A DNA stretch of 64,000 nt, from NCBI RefSeq assembly GCF_051020975.1, contig NC_135036.1, positions 5,270,001-5,334,000 of the forward strand, read 5' to 3'. A program made the position numbers and the translations under genes. Below the pieces are notes generated by a model that saw nothing but the letters and a program-made list of their open reading frames with translations, was not told the origin of the DNA and made no database searches. Source of the DNA: Osmia lignaria lignaria (taxonomy: Eukaryota; Arthropoda; Insecta; Hymenoptera; Megachilidae). Below, in pieces: positions 1 through 12,515 of this stretch; the first letter of the stretch is position 1; each line of letters starts with the position of its first letter.

Positions 1-146
1 AAGTCTGTTGCAAGTGAACGGCGGGATAATGAATTTACTTAGGGAATACCTGTACTGCTAAACGGTTTGTAAGTCGATCGATGTGAATAATCGTTGGTTG
101 TGTTCCGTGCAACATTCCCTACGCTTAATTGTGCTCTCCCCTGTAG

Positions 147-282
147 GTTGAATAAAATCGGGAAGAATCCGAACCTGGTGGCGCATCGCGAAGAGGATCT
201 CGGCAGCGAGTCGAAAACGATAAATGCCGTGGTGAATGCGCTCGCTGAGCAAGCTGCGCATGCTAGTGCTAGCGTGGAATCG
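147..282 (+). CDS. Internal coding exon of an unrecognised + strand gene that starts before the window
   Basis: A pyrimidine-rich acceptor (ctcccctgtag, ending at 146) and a consensus donor (gtaagt at 283) bracket an open frame of 45 complete codons plus one base completing an Arg codon. The peptide begins LNKIGKNPNLVAHREEDLGS and ends in an Ala/Ser-rich stretch AEQAAHASASVES. It is hydrophilic, with no membrane segment, and could be partly helical. The exon ends on a codon boundary (phase 0), and the next exon (1008-1154) continues in frame to a stop. I do not recognise the family; the segment looks like the cytoplasmic or disordered C-terminal tail of a larger protein. The splice signals and frame agreement are seen directly. 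The gene's identity and function are unknown. Confidence 0.72.
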
Positions 283-1007
283 GTAAGTATCTCTCCGGAA
301 TATTAATATAAATTAATGAGTATAGAATAATTCTGACGCGACTTAGATTTGGGCACATAAAAATCAGTCAAAAATCAAATAATTAAAGAAATCCAACCCA
401 CTATTGCCATCAAATACTTTCCACAAACCACATTCTTTACAAATGAATTTTACTAATTATTATAAAAATTTTTCCATCTGAAAGCTTTGAACTTTCAAAG
501 TTCAAAATAGACAGCCCTCAAAATTATCTAATTAACAAAAGTTATCAATTTCAATTACTCCTATCTTTACCCTAGGCTTTGAATATTCTAAATGTTATAT
601 TATTAAATATCAGGGCCGGCCCTGAGATTTCGGGGATCCGAGGCGAGCTCCGAAAAAGGGCCCCTTCACATACGACATAAAAAAAAGTACCTCAAATAAA
701 ATTTATAAAATTAATATTAGAGCTTGTATAACTAATTTAAATTTGCATTTACATTGATTAATATTCAAGTAAACATAAGGGGCCCTGGATCTTAGGGGAC
801 CCTAGGCGGCCACCCAGTCTGCCTAGGCTCAGGGTCGGCCCTGATGCAAGATATATGCAAAATAAGAAACTATATTTTTGAAATCTTCTAATTATGAAAC
901 ATTTTTCCACAAAATCTCATTTGTTTCATGATAGGGCACTACTATTCCAAATTTAAGAAGCAGTTTCATTGGAAATGAAAATAATGAATAAATAAATGTG
1001 ATTGCAG
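283..1007 (+). other. Intron of the unrecognised gene
   Basis: A GT (gtaagt) to AG (tgattgcag) intron of 725 bp, phase 0, joining exons 147-282 and 1008-1154. It is AT-rich apart from the GC-rich MITE-like insert at 611-843. Confidence 0.7.
611..843. mobile_element. Short hAT-like MITE (about 233 bp) with terminal inverted repeats
   Basis: The left end reads CAGGGCCGGCCCTGAG and the right end, on the reverse strand, reads CAGGGCCGACCCTGAG, so 15 of 16 terminal bases match. Ends of the form CAGGG...CCCTG are typical of hAT-superfamily non-autonomous elements. The ends are GC-rich and the interior AT-rich, with no ORF. I could not find a convincing 8-bp target site duplication, so the superfamily call is tentative. 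It lies in the last intron of the upstream gene. Confidence 0.6.
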
Positions 1008-1154
1008 GTGCACAGCATGGAACTGAGGAGCCTACCAGCTTGCCTGCTACCCAGACCAAAGTCTGAGAACAATTTCGCGAGCCAGGAGTTGTCGAGAGAA
1101 GGACGAAGGATCTTCCACAAAAGCGACACTTTCCACAAGGACTCGTATCAATGA
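1008..1154 (+). CDS. Terminal coding exon of the unrecognised gene, with stop codon
   Basis: The acceptor tgattgcag ends at 1007. The frame from the preceding exon continues for 48 codons, starting VHSMELRSLPACLLPRPKSE and ending TFHKDSYQ, to a TGA at 1152-1154. Together with exon 147-282 this gives a 93-residue C-terminus. It is polar and basic, with several Ser residues near Arg/Lys (RPKSE, FHKSD) that could be kinase sites. There is no transmembrane segment and no domain I can name. An antisense open frame (892-1239, minus) overlaps it but has no splice or codon support. The C-terminal position is well supported by phase agreement; the function is unknown. Confidence 0.72.
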   Translation: MHSMELRSLPACLLPRPKSENNFASQELSREGRRIFHKSDTFHKDSYQ

Positions 1155-3650
1155 CGACACTCGTTATACTAGCATACAGAGAGATACTAACGGCTCCAAC
1201 GGACGGCAGTACGCGAACCTGTCGACCTAGGATCACCAACGGCGGCCGTTTTAAGCCTAGATCCTGGACGCTATACTAGAAGCAGTTTATACATAGATAT
1301 ACGCCATGCCAGTAGTCTTCTAGCGATCGGTTTATTAGCGCCTTCTTATATTAACCCGACGGCACTTGTTCTGTCCAGGATCTATGCGTAAAATCGCGCG
1401 GACCAAGAAGAGATCCAAAGTTCTCCAACGGTGGCACAGGCTGGGAACTCGATTAATTAATTTCCGTTTCTTTCGAGACGCTTATTTTCTCAACACGTCG
1501 ACAGCAATAAACGAAACGAAAGCAGAATGAAACGAGGACGAAGGACTCAGGATCGTGTGTTCCAGGTTTGTGTTTGATCGCTGATTAAACCAGTTTGCTA
1601 TAAATAGACTAAACTGTGAGATGGATTCGAAGAGGATAATGAAGAAAGACTGTGTCATCGATTGGAGAACAGGGAGCCGTTTCCTGCCCGCGAGGATCTT
1701 CATCTTTTTACGAAACGTTCGACAGAAGCTGAAAGCGAGAGAGGATGAAGACCTCAACGACGACGAAGAGCAGGCCTAGAAATTTATAGAGCATACGTAG
1801 CCAATCTTGGACTAGGTAGAAGTCCTAAACGACAGTGTTATTTAAAAAAGCGATGCGTAATTCTCTGTGATTTTGCAAAGCCGTTTCGCACTTTTAGGGA
1901 GACGATAATGAAAATTATGGGGTAGGGAAGGGGGAAATGTTACGATCCGTACAAGCGACTAGGGTTCTGTTTTTCTTTTTCTAAGGACAACTAACGTTAT
2001 AGAAGAGAAACATACTCGAGAGATACTCCGGTTATAAGTTTGTTAACGTGTTTTAACTTTAGCTTCGAGTGAACAAACGAGACCAGGAAGAGGAAGGATA
2101 AAAATCGAAGAAACGTGGAATAATTTGAAAGCTGGAAATGAAAGAAGATAAAGAGGATGAAAAATATAAATATAATTTCGAGCTCGACAAAAATTTCATA
2201 ATCGGAATTTAGGAAGACCGTCCTGAAATTAAAAAAAAAAAAAAATGAAGGAAGAAGATTCAACGTTGAAAGAGAAGACAAAATTTTCCGGGGAGAGGGT
2301 ACAGAAACGAGGGGGTTGGTTTAGGTCATTCTACAAATGGAAAATTAATAATTATAAAAAAGAAGTCTAATCGAACCGCCCAAAGACCGTGTTAACTTGT
2401 TGAGTGATCTTTGGGCTGTCGTAATTAAGGAGCAGAGAAAGGAAAGAAGAATAAAAATTAATTAAACACGTCAATGAAGAGAGAGATATTAAGTGAAAAC
2501 GCGAAGAGCTGTATCTTTTTATTCAGGCTAATAGACGCGATGTACTATAATGAAAGAAGAAGAGAAATAAACTGAAGAAGAGTAAAGAAGAAGCTATAAA
2601 TATTATGTAATAAATTATTATTATTGTTACCAATTATCATTGCAATGATTACTACATCCACTACCGCATAAAAGCTAGGCAGATTAAAGGAAGTAAGACG
2701 TAAATGAGAAGAGACAACACATATTATATATACGTATATATACATATAAAAAGTATGCATAGTGGTCAATACCGTGTTGCAAGATATTATTAAATAATAA
2801 CGTTTTAACTGTATGCGAGGAAGGGTTATAAACACCGACAAAATAACACCGATACTTACGGACATTCTTACCCGACTTTACCTGATGAAAATGCTGATTT
2901 TAAATCAATTCCAATCCGACGTATATTTTCACCCGTAGATAGATTAATGATAATCCAGGTTGAACGACTTTACATTTGTTCCACTTACTGTATTATTTCT
3001 CTGTAGCTGTTGATACGTTTTAATGGTGTTATCCTTTGAAAGTTTAACGCGACTGTTGAATTTATCTGATATTATTATATTAATACTGAGAGGAGAGATA
3101 CTCGGTTCTGAGGAAAGACTTTCTGGATCAAGGGCTTTTGAATTTACATTTTTACAATTCTCCAATATAAATATTACATTTATATTCTATTTCAATTATC
3201 AAAGTGTCAAGCGTTTACTTCAAAATTCTAGAAATAGATTATTCTGTAACATTGTTATATCTGAAATTCCATTGCTCACGATCAGTTTTAATGGTAGAAC
3301 TCTTACAATAATATAGCAATAAATAAATTAAGTTTCTTTTAAACTTGGGGTGAATAATTTGAAAAGGAAACTGTTAAGTCTTCTTCACTCGATATTACAA
3401 TAAAAATACCATAATAGTAATTATGTTACCATGTTTAAATACCCTGAACAAATTATAAAGAATTCTAAGCAATAAATAAATAAATAAAATTCGAAAGCCC
3501 ATGTTACAGACGCTACTCGATCGAGCCTAGATCGTAATCTGTTAACGATAATACTCTTCTTTAATCAATTAAATTTTATAGGAGTCTAATTTATGATACC
3601 AACAAAGTTGCTCGTTACTTTGACACGTTTATGTTAAATACTTCGACGTA

Positions 3651-3706
3651 CACGCGTACACACACAATTCACTGACGACACACACACACACACATACACA
3701 CACAAA
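3651..3706. repeat. CA dinucleotide microsatellite
   Basis: Interrupted (CA)n on the + strand, with TA-rich sequence nearby. Simple sequence with no further signal. Confidence 0.85.
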
Positions 3707-5424
3707 GAAGAACACAGTGCAGGTGAAAGAAACGTGCCATTCGTTTCCTAGTTGAACGTTGTAACACATTTCATGCATATGTGATTATATGCATACATGT
3801 ACATATATACATATATAAATAATTAAGAAGAATCTAGGAATATTATACATGCGTTTCATACATATACATGTACACCTGTGTAACCATATGCAGGTGTAAA
3901 CATATACACCTACACACGTGCGAGGAAAACAGAAGTACCTATTTTTCATGTAAGAGAGAGATAGTTTTCTGTCATTATTTTACAACCCCTCACGTCATCC
4001 TGAATATATTATATATATATATACATATAAATATACATATACGATAATACTAATTATAATAATGAATTATATTGTAATAGAAGATGAAGAAGGATGATTC
4101 GCGTACAGTGGGTGATAAGCATCCTACAAAGTGGTAGAATACTCGTAGACCGCATGACACCGACGTTTTTATAGATTAATCTATACACACAAGAGATATA
4201 AAGAGATAAAATAAAATAAAATAAATTAAGATCGGTCTAGGACTAATCTGCCAGCGAGGTTCGGGCCTAAGGCGTACGCGTAACTAATTATACAAATGAA
4301 GAATTAAAAAATGAAAAAAAAAAAAAAAGGAAAAGAACGAGGGATGACGAGGAGATTGAAAAATGGGAATTGGAATTATTGTTACTAGAATATGAACGAG
4401 GGTGGGGAAAGATTAGTGGCGATATTAATTAGGAAGAAACGAGAGAAAGAGAGAAGGATGTTGTGTACTCTTTGCTATCACTGCTAAAACGATAGACAAC
4501 TATGTAATCACTGTCTGCTATAATGTTCACGAGAGATGCTACTAACGTGTTAAAAAGAAAAATGAGAAAAAAAGAAATAAATAGTGCAGAGTAATAGTGG
4601 CTGCAAAAAGAGGGTGTAGCATTGACGATGGATATGAAGAGGGAAGAGAGAAAAAAGAAAAAGGAATAAAAATAAAACATTAGGATTATTATTATGGACG
4701 AGCACAGCGACAGGGAAGAAAAATCGTGTTTAAAAGAAAAAAGTGAGAAAACCCCAAAAAAATTATCGTGCGAACGTTCGAGATGCACGTTATATTGCTA
4801 TTAATGCAAACAGAGTGAGATGTAATTAAGGAAATAAATAAAATGAAAAAAAAAAAACAAATAAAAGAGGTGAACACGATCAGGGGGTCCGGAAATCGGA
4901 AATGGTATGTAAATTTTTGCCTGTAATAGCGGGGATGATGGTGACGATGTTCAATTAAAATAACGGGGGGGATAGTAATACAGGAGACTCTCGTTATATT
5001 GCCACGTGATTTAAAGTATAGTGTTACCTTTCCACCATCATAGTCTATGAAAATGAAGAAATCATTTCTATTTTTTCTTCTTCTTAAAATGAGAACCTGG
5101 GAGCTTGACAAATTCTCCATTCAACAGCCCCGTCGACGGCAATATAACGAGAGTCTACTCTTCACAGATCGTTCAGTTTTCTAAACTAAATAACGATGAA
5201 TTGCGAGATGATCGTTCGCGGTTACAGATGGACGAAACACGATATTGAACGACGTTCTAGACTCTAGAATCTAGAGGCAGAATATTTCAAATCAAATATA
5301 GATTAATGTATACAGTTATTGACCTCTGTACAATTATTGACTCTTTTTCTAAAAAAGTAGGAAATATAATATAATGGTATAATTTTATTCAGGCTAAGAA
5401 AAAGAATTAATTATATTTTATTAT

Positions 5425-5612
5425 TTAGCCCTTGAACAGTAAAATCTGGGTCAATCATGACCAGAAAGGGGATGTTAACTTAAAAATGTATAATTTATAA
5501 ATAAAAGAGTTTTATGTATTAGAAAAATAATTTTCAAAGGGATAGTTTTAATTTAGAAGTACAGAATTAAATTACAATTGTGGCTCTCTCCATGGTCCGC
5601 CATCCGAGGGTG
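5425..5612 (-). mobile_element. piggyBac-like MITE copy 1 (minus orientation)
   Basis: The core, read on the minus strand, is GGCGGACCATGGAGAGAGCC (here at 5581-5601). The far end reads TTAG then CCCTTGAACAG, which mirrors the TTAA-CCCTTGGACGGCGG start of other copies. Conserved inner landmarks include a GACCCAG block near the far end. A TTAA target and CCCTT ends are features of the piggyBac superfamily. The upstream 5296-5375 segment also resembles sequence beside the copy at 29610, so the true boundary may lie further out. Confidence 0.55.
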
Positions 5613-7143
5613 GAGAAATGCATTATATTATATTTCTTACGCTTTTAGGAAAAAGGTTAATCATTATATATGGGTAATTAACTGCATACGTTACTCTATT
5701 ACATACACAAAAAAAGACTGTAGCGCCATAAAATGTGTATCTCGGATCTTACATATCAGACGTTTCGTTTCGAGCGACTATAAGAATTCGTTCCCGGCGA
5801 GATTTTTCGCTGTACGGTTAAATAATTTTCCCGTCTTTCTGAAAGCACCGTCTGGACACGTCTGATGATGGATAGTACGTTAAATTTTATATTAAAATTG
5901 CTTTTAATATTAATATTGTGAAAATTAAGATTTTGCCCAGGGAAACCAGATTTTAGATTCAGTGTAAATTATTATTAACTTTTGCTATCTGTTTTGCTTT
6001 TTGAAATGTTGAAACGTTCAAATCTTTGATATAGAAGTTCTACTGTCTCAAGAAAGCAATTATTACAACTTTTTACTCGCACAGGAAGTACTTCAGCATC
6101 ATTGTACATTTCTATCACTTTCCATGCTATTCAAAGATTTGAATGTTTCAAGATTTCAAAAATCTTGCATATTTCGCAGTAATTTGCATTTCTGTCCTGT
6201 TTCAAATTTCAACTATACCTTGATTTCTGAAGGATTTATAAATAATCCAAATTCTAACTAATCCCTTGATTAGATAAAAATAATCTAAACATAGGCACAT
6301 TGGCTATGAAATGAATGCTTAAATTTAATTCTTTAAATAAACAAATGTCCATTTCAAACATTCGAATATTATTTCTCATAAGTCTATGAAGATTTTCAAA
6401 TACCAAAGGTCCATCACCAGACAATGTACCACAGTTTCTCGAAGACACTTCCCCGCCCAGACGAAAGCCAAAAAAGTCTCGCAATTCACCTCGATGATTC
6501 CCACCTAAGAATTCCTATCGAGATCCGTCAAGTCGCGAGTGCAGCGTAGTCGAGCTGAACAAAAGTAGCGATGACACAGTGTAGAGCACCGCACACCTAA
6601 CTAAAAACACTTCCGTTTCCGGTTTCAAGGATCGAACGCGTAATTAAGCGAAAAAAAGAAAAAAGAAAATAAAATAAAATAAAAAATAAAAAACGATCGA
6701 TAATGAAACATGCGACTGTCCAATGCCAAGTAGAATGCTAAGCTTCGTTAGACAGTAAAACACTGACAAAGCGTTTCTCGGTGATCTCTACAGGGTGACG
6801 CAAGACTGGCGTTGTACAAACAAAAAAAAAACACAAAAATTTAACAAAAAAAAAAAATCGGTGTCTCTTCTAGAACCTAAGTCGACGATAGATCCAATCG
6901 CTCGCACGATCCCCGAGCGTGATCGAATTTGATTTTTCTACCTGTTCTATCGTTCGTAAGCCACGCACGTGATCGAAACAACGAACTCGAAGATATTAAA
7001 GAAAAAAAAAAAAAAAAAAAAATATGATCGTCACCGCTGATACCGACACGTCGATTGCCTTGTAGACTACGTAGAGGATGAGCCTGTTAGCTTAGCGACT
7101 GAATCTCACAACGTTCTTCCCCTTTTTCGCGATCCAATGCCGA

Positions 7144-7733
7144 GGACGCACCTTGTGCGTCGTCCCTTGTAATTCAATAGGCGACGCACCGTATGCGTCA
7201 TTCTTTGTAATTCAATAGGCGACGCATCGTATGCGTCATTCCTTGTAATTTAATAGATGACGCACCATATGCGTCCTCTCTTCTAATGCAATGGGCGACG
7301 CACCGTATGCGTCATTCCTTGTAATTCAAAAGATGACGCACCATATGCGTCATCCCCTGTAATTCAATAGGCGACGCACCGTATGCGTCATCTCTTGTAA
7401 TGCAATACACGACGCACCATATGCGTCATCTCTTGTAATGCAATGGGCGACGCACCGTATGCGTCATTCCTTGTAATTCAATAGATGACGCACTATATGC
7501 GTCATTCCTTGTAATTCAATAGACGACGCACCATATGCGTCATCTCTTGTAATGCAATGGGCGACGCACCGTATGCGTCATTCCTTGTAATTCAATACAT
7601 GACACACCGTATGCGCCATTCCTTGTAATTCAATACATGACACACCGTATGCGTCATTCCTTGTAATTCAATGGATTACGCACCGTATGCGTCACCTCTT
7701 GTAATTCAATGGACGACGCACCATATGCGTCAT
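7144..7733. repeat. 38-bp minisatellite, 16 units, each with a palindromic core
   Basis: Units start at 7144, 7183, 7221, 7259, 7297, 7335, 7373, 7411, 7449, 7487, 7525, 7563, 7601, 7639, 7677 and 7715: one 39-bp step, then 38 bp throughout. Each unit is a 17-bp inverted repeat GACGCACCRTATGCGTC plus a 21-bp linker around TTGTAATTCAATRG. In many units the arms extend to 8 bp (ATGACGCA / TGCGTCAT around a 5-bp centre). The palindrome is better conserved than the linker; the units at 7601 and 7639 carry arm substitutions (gacaca). Confidence 0.93.
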
Positions 7734-10216
7734 CCGAGCAAAACCGTGTGTAAAGATTGGAATCGACTTGACAGACGTTCAAGTAAGATTACCGAATGTT
7801 CAGTTACGAAACGATCGCTTAGTTTGATTTAATCGTTAGCCTCTGAGGAGATCCAGTAGTGTGACACCATGTAGAGGGTCATCCTCGTCGCGCGAGAAAC
7901 CTGCGTAGTAGCGCCTTGTAAAGAAAGAAATAAAAAAAGAAAAAATAAATAAAAAAATAAAAAAGAAGAATGTGATGAGTGTGCGTGAGAGTGTGAGTGA
8001 TGAGATAAATAAAATACTCGAGCGGGAGAAAATGATTTGAGAGGAAGTAACATTACCCTAGCGTCAATTTTCTACGAAAAGAGTTTTCTACAATATTCAC
8101 ACCATAAGCGTGCATCGTGGGTCGCGTCGCGCTTATCGTATGAATCTGTATGTATGCTATTTGCAAAAGCGCTGGTACGAATCTCTTGACGTTTTTTCTA
8201 TTAGACATCGTTCGTTCGTTCGCTAAGTTTCTTACAAAAGCGTTTCGTGACAGTGAAACGCCGGTTAATTGTACACCGGGATTAAAGTATACGGATGGGG
8301 GAGTGAAAGCGCGCAGCCGAAAAGAAAGAAACACAGCAAAATGCGTAGTGGCGGATTTAAACAAACGCAAAACAAGAAAAAAATTATACAGCTCATAGGT
8401 GCTTGCTCGAGGCGCACTATAATCATTGTAATCGCGAAATTAAATATGGAATGAGAGATTGAAAATGAGAGGAAAGAAAATGACGAATAACGAGTTTCGT
8501 ATCGGTGTTTAACTTTTCGCGCTCGACCAACGAGTCAATTCCTTTCTCCTCGAAACTGTTACTTTTTTTCTTTTAGCTACCTTCTTCTGACACGATATAT
8601 TGATAGAAAGGTGAAATTATCTGGGGACGATCGAGTGCGCGAAAGGATTAAAAATCGATCGAGAAATTCCTCTATAGTTCCGGGTAGAATACAGTATCTC
8701 GTTTAAGAGAAAGTGAAATACGAAAAGCGATGTTAACGATCATTTGAGCATGTACTTTCGTTACATTGTAAATCCGTCGTCCGATGAAGGCCCAATGGTG
8801 TAGTACATTAAAGACAAAGATTTTAGTTCGTCAATAAGACTAATGACTCATATCGTATCTCCCGAAATGTTCACACTGAAATTCTATTATTATATTGACT
8901 CTCCAGTCGCACTTTCATGATGATTTATTACCTAATTTTTTTGCAATTTATTCTCGTCTGAGCTTGTTGATTATTGATCCATTGCATGAATCTCTGGCAA
9001 TATTACAGAATAAAAATTAGGGTAACAATCAGAAATGAACAGCGACTAGAGAGTTTCCTAAACTCTTGGGTTGTTGCATATCAAATGGCTGATTTGGAAA
9101 CTTCAAAATTAATTATAATTTCATGACATAAAAGTATCGCGAAATAACAATTATCTTATAATAATTAACAGCTTAATGCTTGCTGAAAATGTCTACATAA
9201 ATCTTTTGTTGATATTCTTAATACAAAATGGTTGTTTGTGAATTGCAACGAACAATCGATCAGAACGAAAATCATGTGTTGCTTTCTTACGAATCATTCT
9301 ATGATAAATTCTGATATTAATTTATTAAAAAATTTAGAGAGAATATAGCTAACGAATATTTGAGTAAAATATGATAGAAAATTTGAAATAAATCAAAGCC
9401 CCAAGAAATATTAGTTTTCCACGCATTATAAATAAATCTACCATTTCGTATGCAACAATCTAACATTTACCTAATCTTGATTAACCGCTACACCATTGCT
9501 CGCAAAGTGATCTAGTCAAGCAACTGGCTAGAAGATTCTGTTGCGATAATTCTGCTACACGTGTGCTCGCCTAACTCGTGTTAACACTTGTACACTCGCG
9601 ATCAGATCAAGTTTCTCCGAGAAAATAGTGATATAAAGGAAGCAGAAGTTCTCAAAACCTTAATTTTAACGATATTAATATTAATAGTAATTTAGAAACA
9701 AAATAATATAATTTTGATTTATTAAATATTACAAAATTAAGTATATTACTGAGAAATATGAATATCAATTCAAATTCTCCCGCGTAAATGTTCGTACGCA
9801 AGTGGTGGGGGGTCACAGACCTATACATATAGGATTCTCTCCCCTCCATCGTCATTCTCCTCGCGGACGCCTAAGGGGAAAGGCGAGATTCCAAGGCATC
9901 ACAATTTTTTCCGGAGAAGCCTGAGTTGATCGCAGGTGTACAGTTTAATATATGCGTGCGCGTACAAATGACGATGATGCAGTTTGTTCAGGCCAGCTCT
10001 AAAACAAGTATAGATTGCTGGAAACGTGTGTAAATCGGACAGATGAGGGGTTTTATCGAAATCATTCTGCAGCTTGGTATACACACTTACACATAACACA
10101 TACGTATAGAGGGATGATAATGAAAGTTCTGCAAGTGAAAGGAAGAGGTAAAACACGTTTGCTATATGTAACACATTATTTATTTAATGGTAATTAAAAT
10201 TTGAAAGGGGTAATTC
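7734..10216. other. Non-coding, nothing recognised
   Basis: AT-rich sequence with purine-rich patches near 7920-8000. The open frames here are short and lack splice or codon support. No RNA gene or mobile element was recognised. Confidence 0.5.
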
Positions 10217-10797
10217 ATATCTGGACTCCAGATTAGGTCACACTTTTTAAACTTCAGAGGAGAGGAAATCAAAGGTGCAAAAGCCTTATAATTTTGAAAC
10301 CATTAGAGACACGTACGTAATTTTTTTAACGCAGATAAAGAATGTATCGTTTTATTGTTGAAAAGTGAAATTGTGTACCGGACATTGTTGGTTTTTGAAA
10401 TAAAAAATAAATTGGACTCGATACTATCTGGCTTTGATGATGGACTTATTTCAGTGACTTAATATCAACATGTCTTGACCAATTTTTTATTTCCTCTTGT
10501 GTGACTTAATATCATATATCTTTTGAAGCAGGCATTACATCCAAAATTATTTTAACCAAACACTGGACTTCAAATTGCTTGGTTCTGAAATTTTTTGTAA
10601 ACTATTATTAAGTGCCCTTTAGATTGGCTCGAAGCAAGATATGGATTTAATATTATTTTTGAGCTATTATATTAAAAACTAAACGATTTAGAACAAAATA
10701 ATTTTTACCATTAGGAAGAGTGAAAAATTTGATACAAGAAACATAAAATGTCATTTTTTCAAAAAAGGGGACTTAATACACTCTGGGGTCCAGATAT
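10217..10797. mobile_element. Putative 581-bp element with terminal inverted repeats
   Basis: The left end reads ATATCTGGACTCCAGA and the right end, on the reverse strand, reads ATATCTGGACCCCAGA, giving 15 of 16 matching bases. Each end is itself nearly palindromic (TCTGGA-TCCAGA). If the outer TA is taken as the target duplication, this fits a Tc1/mariner-type MITE. The interior is AT-rich with a repeated GACTTAATATCA motif and no transposase ORF. Confidence 0.4.
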
Positions 10798-12515
10798 TAG
10801 GCCAATTAAATCTAGAAACTGAATTATGAAATTTTATTCTGTATTTTATTAACAAGTTGACTAGCACTTCGATAATTTCAATCAACTTCTTAATTTTCTA
10901 TTTTGAATTACCAGTGTTTCCAATTTTCTACTTTTAATTAAAAATTTATGTTATTAAATTTATAACATGGGTTACCAATAATAGTCAACTTGTTTTAAAA
11001 AATAGCGGTCTAATAGCAAACGTGTTGAAAAGATTGAAAAGAAAATTCATGTGTACTTCTTCAGACAGTTTTCTATTCTTGTTTCCAATTCACACATTTC
11101 ACCGAACAGTTAATAAAATCACCTGATAACCATGCATGCAACATATAGGAAATCAAATCGATGAATGATAATGGACTTTAAAATTCCAATCGAATTTAAC
11201 GCGAAAGACACAAATAGAATGAGAGTGATATAGTGTGAAAGCAACACAATCCCAAACAGAAAAAAAACAACAGCAACAAATGAAATAAAAAAAAAAAAAG
11301 AAACACAATGATGCAGATTAGTTCTTTTTCTAACGAGCGAATTAATCTTTTAAGTGATTCGACACGTAGCCGGCTAATTAGAAGTTACGTAACTGGCCAA
11401 TATACTTTTATAAACTGTATGAAAATGGTAAAAAAACAAACTAAGTATTCACGCGCGTTTAGACATCAGCACCTTTAAAATATACTTGCCATAACGAATG
11501 CCTTAGCAAACAAAAAAAAAAAAATTAAATTAATTAATTAAATTAAATTAAATAAAACGTTACATATTGTACATTGAAGTACGAAACGAGGAAGGATCTA
11601 TATATATATATATAAAATAAGTAATAAATAAGGTACATAATTATAATGTCATTATGCGATACAAAAGAACAGACATAAACAAGCAAGAGAAATAAATGAA
11701 CATACGAGCCAAACAATCGATGCACACATCAAATATAAATAAATTAGATAGCGAATGAGAAGAAACGTTTAATTATACATACACAAGATTATATAAGAAA
11801 ATCGTGTAATTGTATAAAATGTACCTGTGAACTTTGCTCCTTGTATATTTTATACATTTAAATGTACAATGTTTAAAAGAAAAGAGGAAGAAGAGGAAGA
11901 AGAAGAAGAACAAGATGCAACCAGCCAAACGATTAATTAAATTAAAAAATAAAAAAGCAACCAAACGAATCGAAATAAATACACGTACTCATACACACGC
12001 ACTCAACAGCGAACAGGAAAAGTGAACAACAGCAAACAACAGTGTACATGAAATCTCTCGGAAGCACAGTAAAATAAAAAGACATTAAAAGAAAAAAAAA
12101 AATTGGAAAAAGAATAAAAAAGAAACGTATAAGAGATCGATGATGAAAAGTGAGAATATATTATTAAATGTATCTAGATATTAAGAATTGAATTATTAGG
12201 GGACGAGAGAAAAAAAAAAAACGATTATCATTATCGTGCACATAAAAACATCGTTGGCAATATTCGACTTCGCCCGTCCATTTAGTTTCTAGACCACACA
12301 CGTCTCTACGAATTGTTCCTTTCGAGCCAGCATCGAATAGGTCAGAAACGATTGATGAATAATTTGCGCCTGTAATTTCTTGTTAATCTATCGTTAACAC
12401 GTTGACATAATTTAGTCGAAGTGTTTTTCCTTCTCGAACAGAGAATAATTATAATATTTTAAAATATATCATTGTTTATGTTTAAGATACACTTCCAAGT
12501 AATCCAAAGTTAAGC
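10798..12515. other. Non-coding, A-rich sequence with simple repeats
   Basis: It contains several A-runs, a TTAAT-rich patch near 11523-11555, a TA run near 11598-11613 and a GAAGAGGAAGAAG-type purine tract at 11880-11913. There is no coding exon. The strong + strand purine bias continues to about 12240. Confidence 0.5.

Larger units (their letters stand above)
1155..7143 (+). other. Non-coding stretch: probable 3' UTR grading into intergenic DNA
   Basis: No credible coding exon is visible. The + strand is purine/A-rich over long stretches, with many A-runs and AATAAA motifs; the first canonical one after the stop is at 1506-1511 and another is at 2450-2455. Neural genes in insects often have long 3' UTRs, so part of this stretch may be transcribed, but the cleavage site cannot be set from sequence. 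It contains a CA microsatellite (about 3651-3706), a TA/ATAC-rich tract (about 4003-4043), a minus-strand MITE copy (5425-5612) and a run of about 20 A near 7000-7021. Confidence 0.4.

Noticed and set aside
892..1239. 115-codon minus-strand frame
   Set aside because: Antisense shadow of the terminal exon 1008-1154, which has splice and phase support on the + strand.
3651..4043. CA and TA-rich tracts as regulatory sites
   Set aside because: Ordinary microsatellites without adjoining signals.
4429..5120. Minus-strand frames of 119 and 142 codons
   Set aside because: Phe/Ser/Ile-rich products of the purine-rich + strand; no motif, start context or splice evidence.
7144..7733. CRISPR-like regular repeats
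   Set aside because: The sequence between palindromes is the same in all units, so it is a minisatellite, and the genome is eukaryotic.
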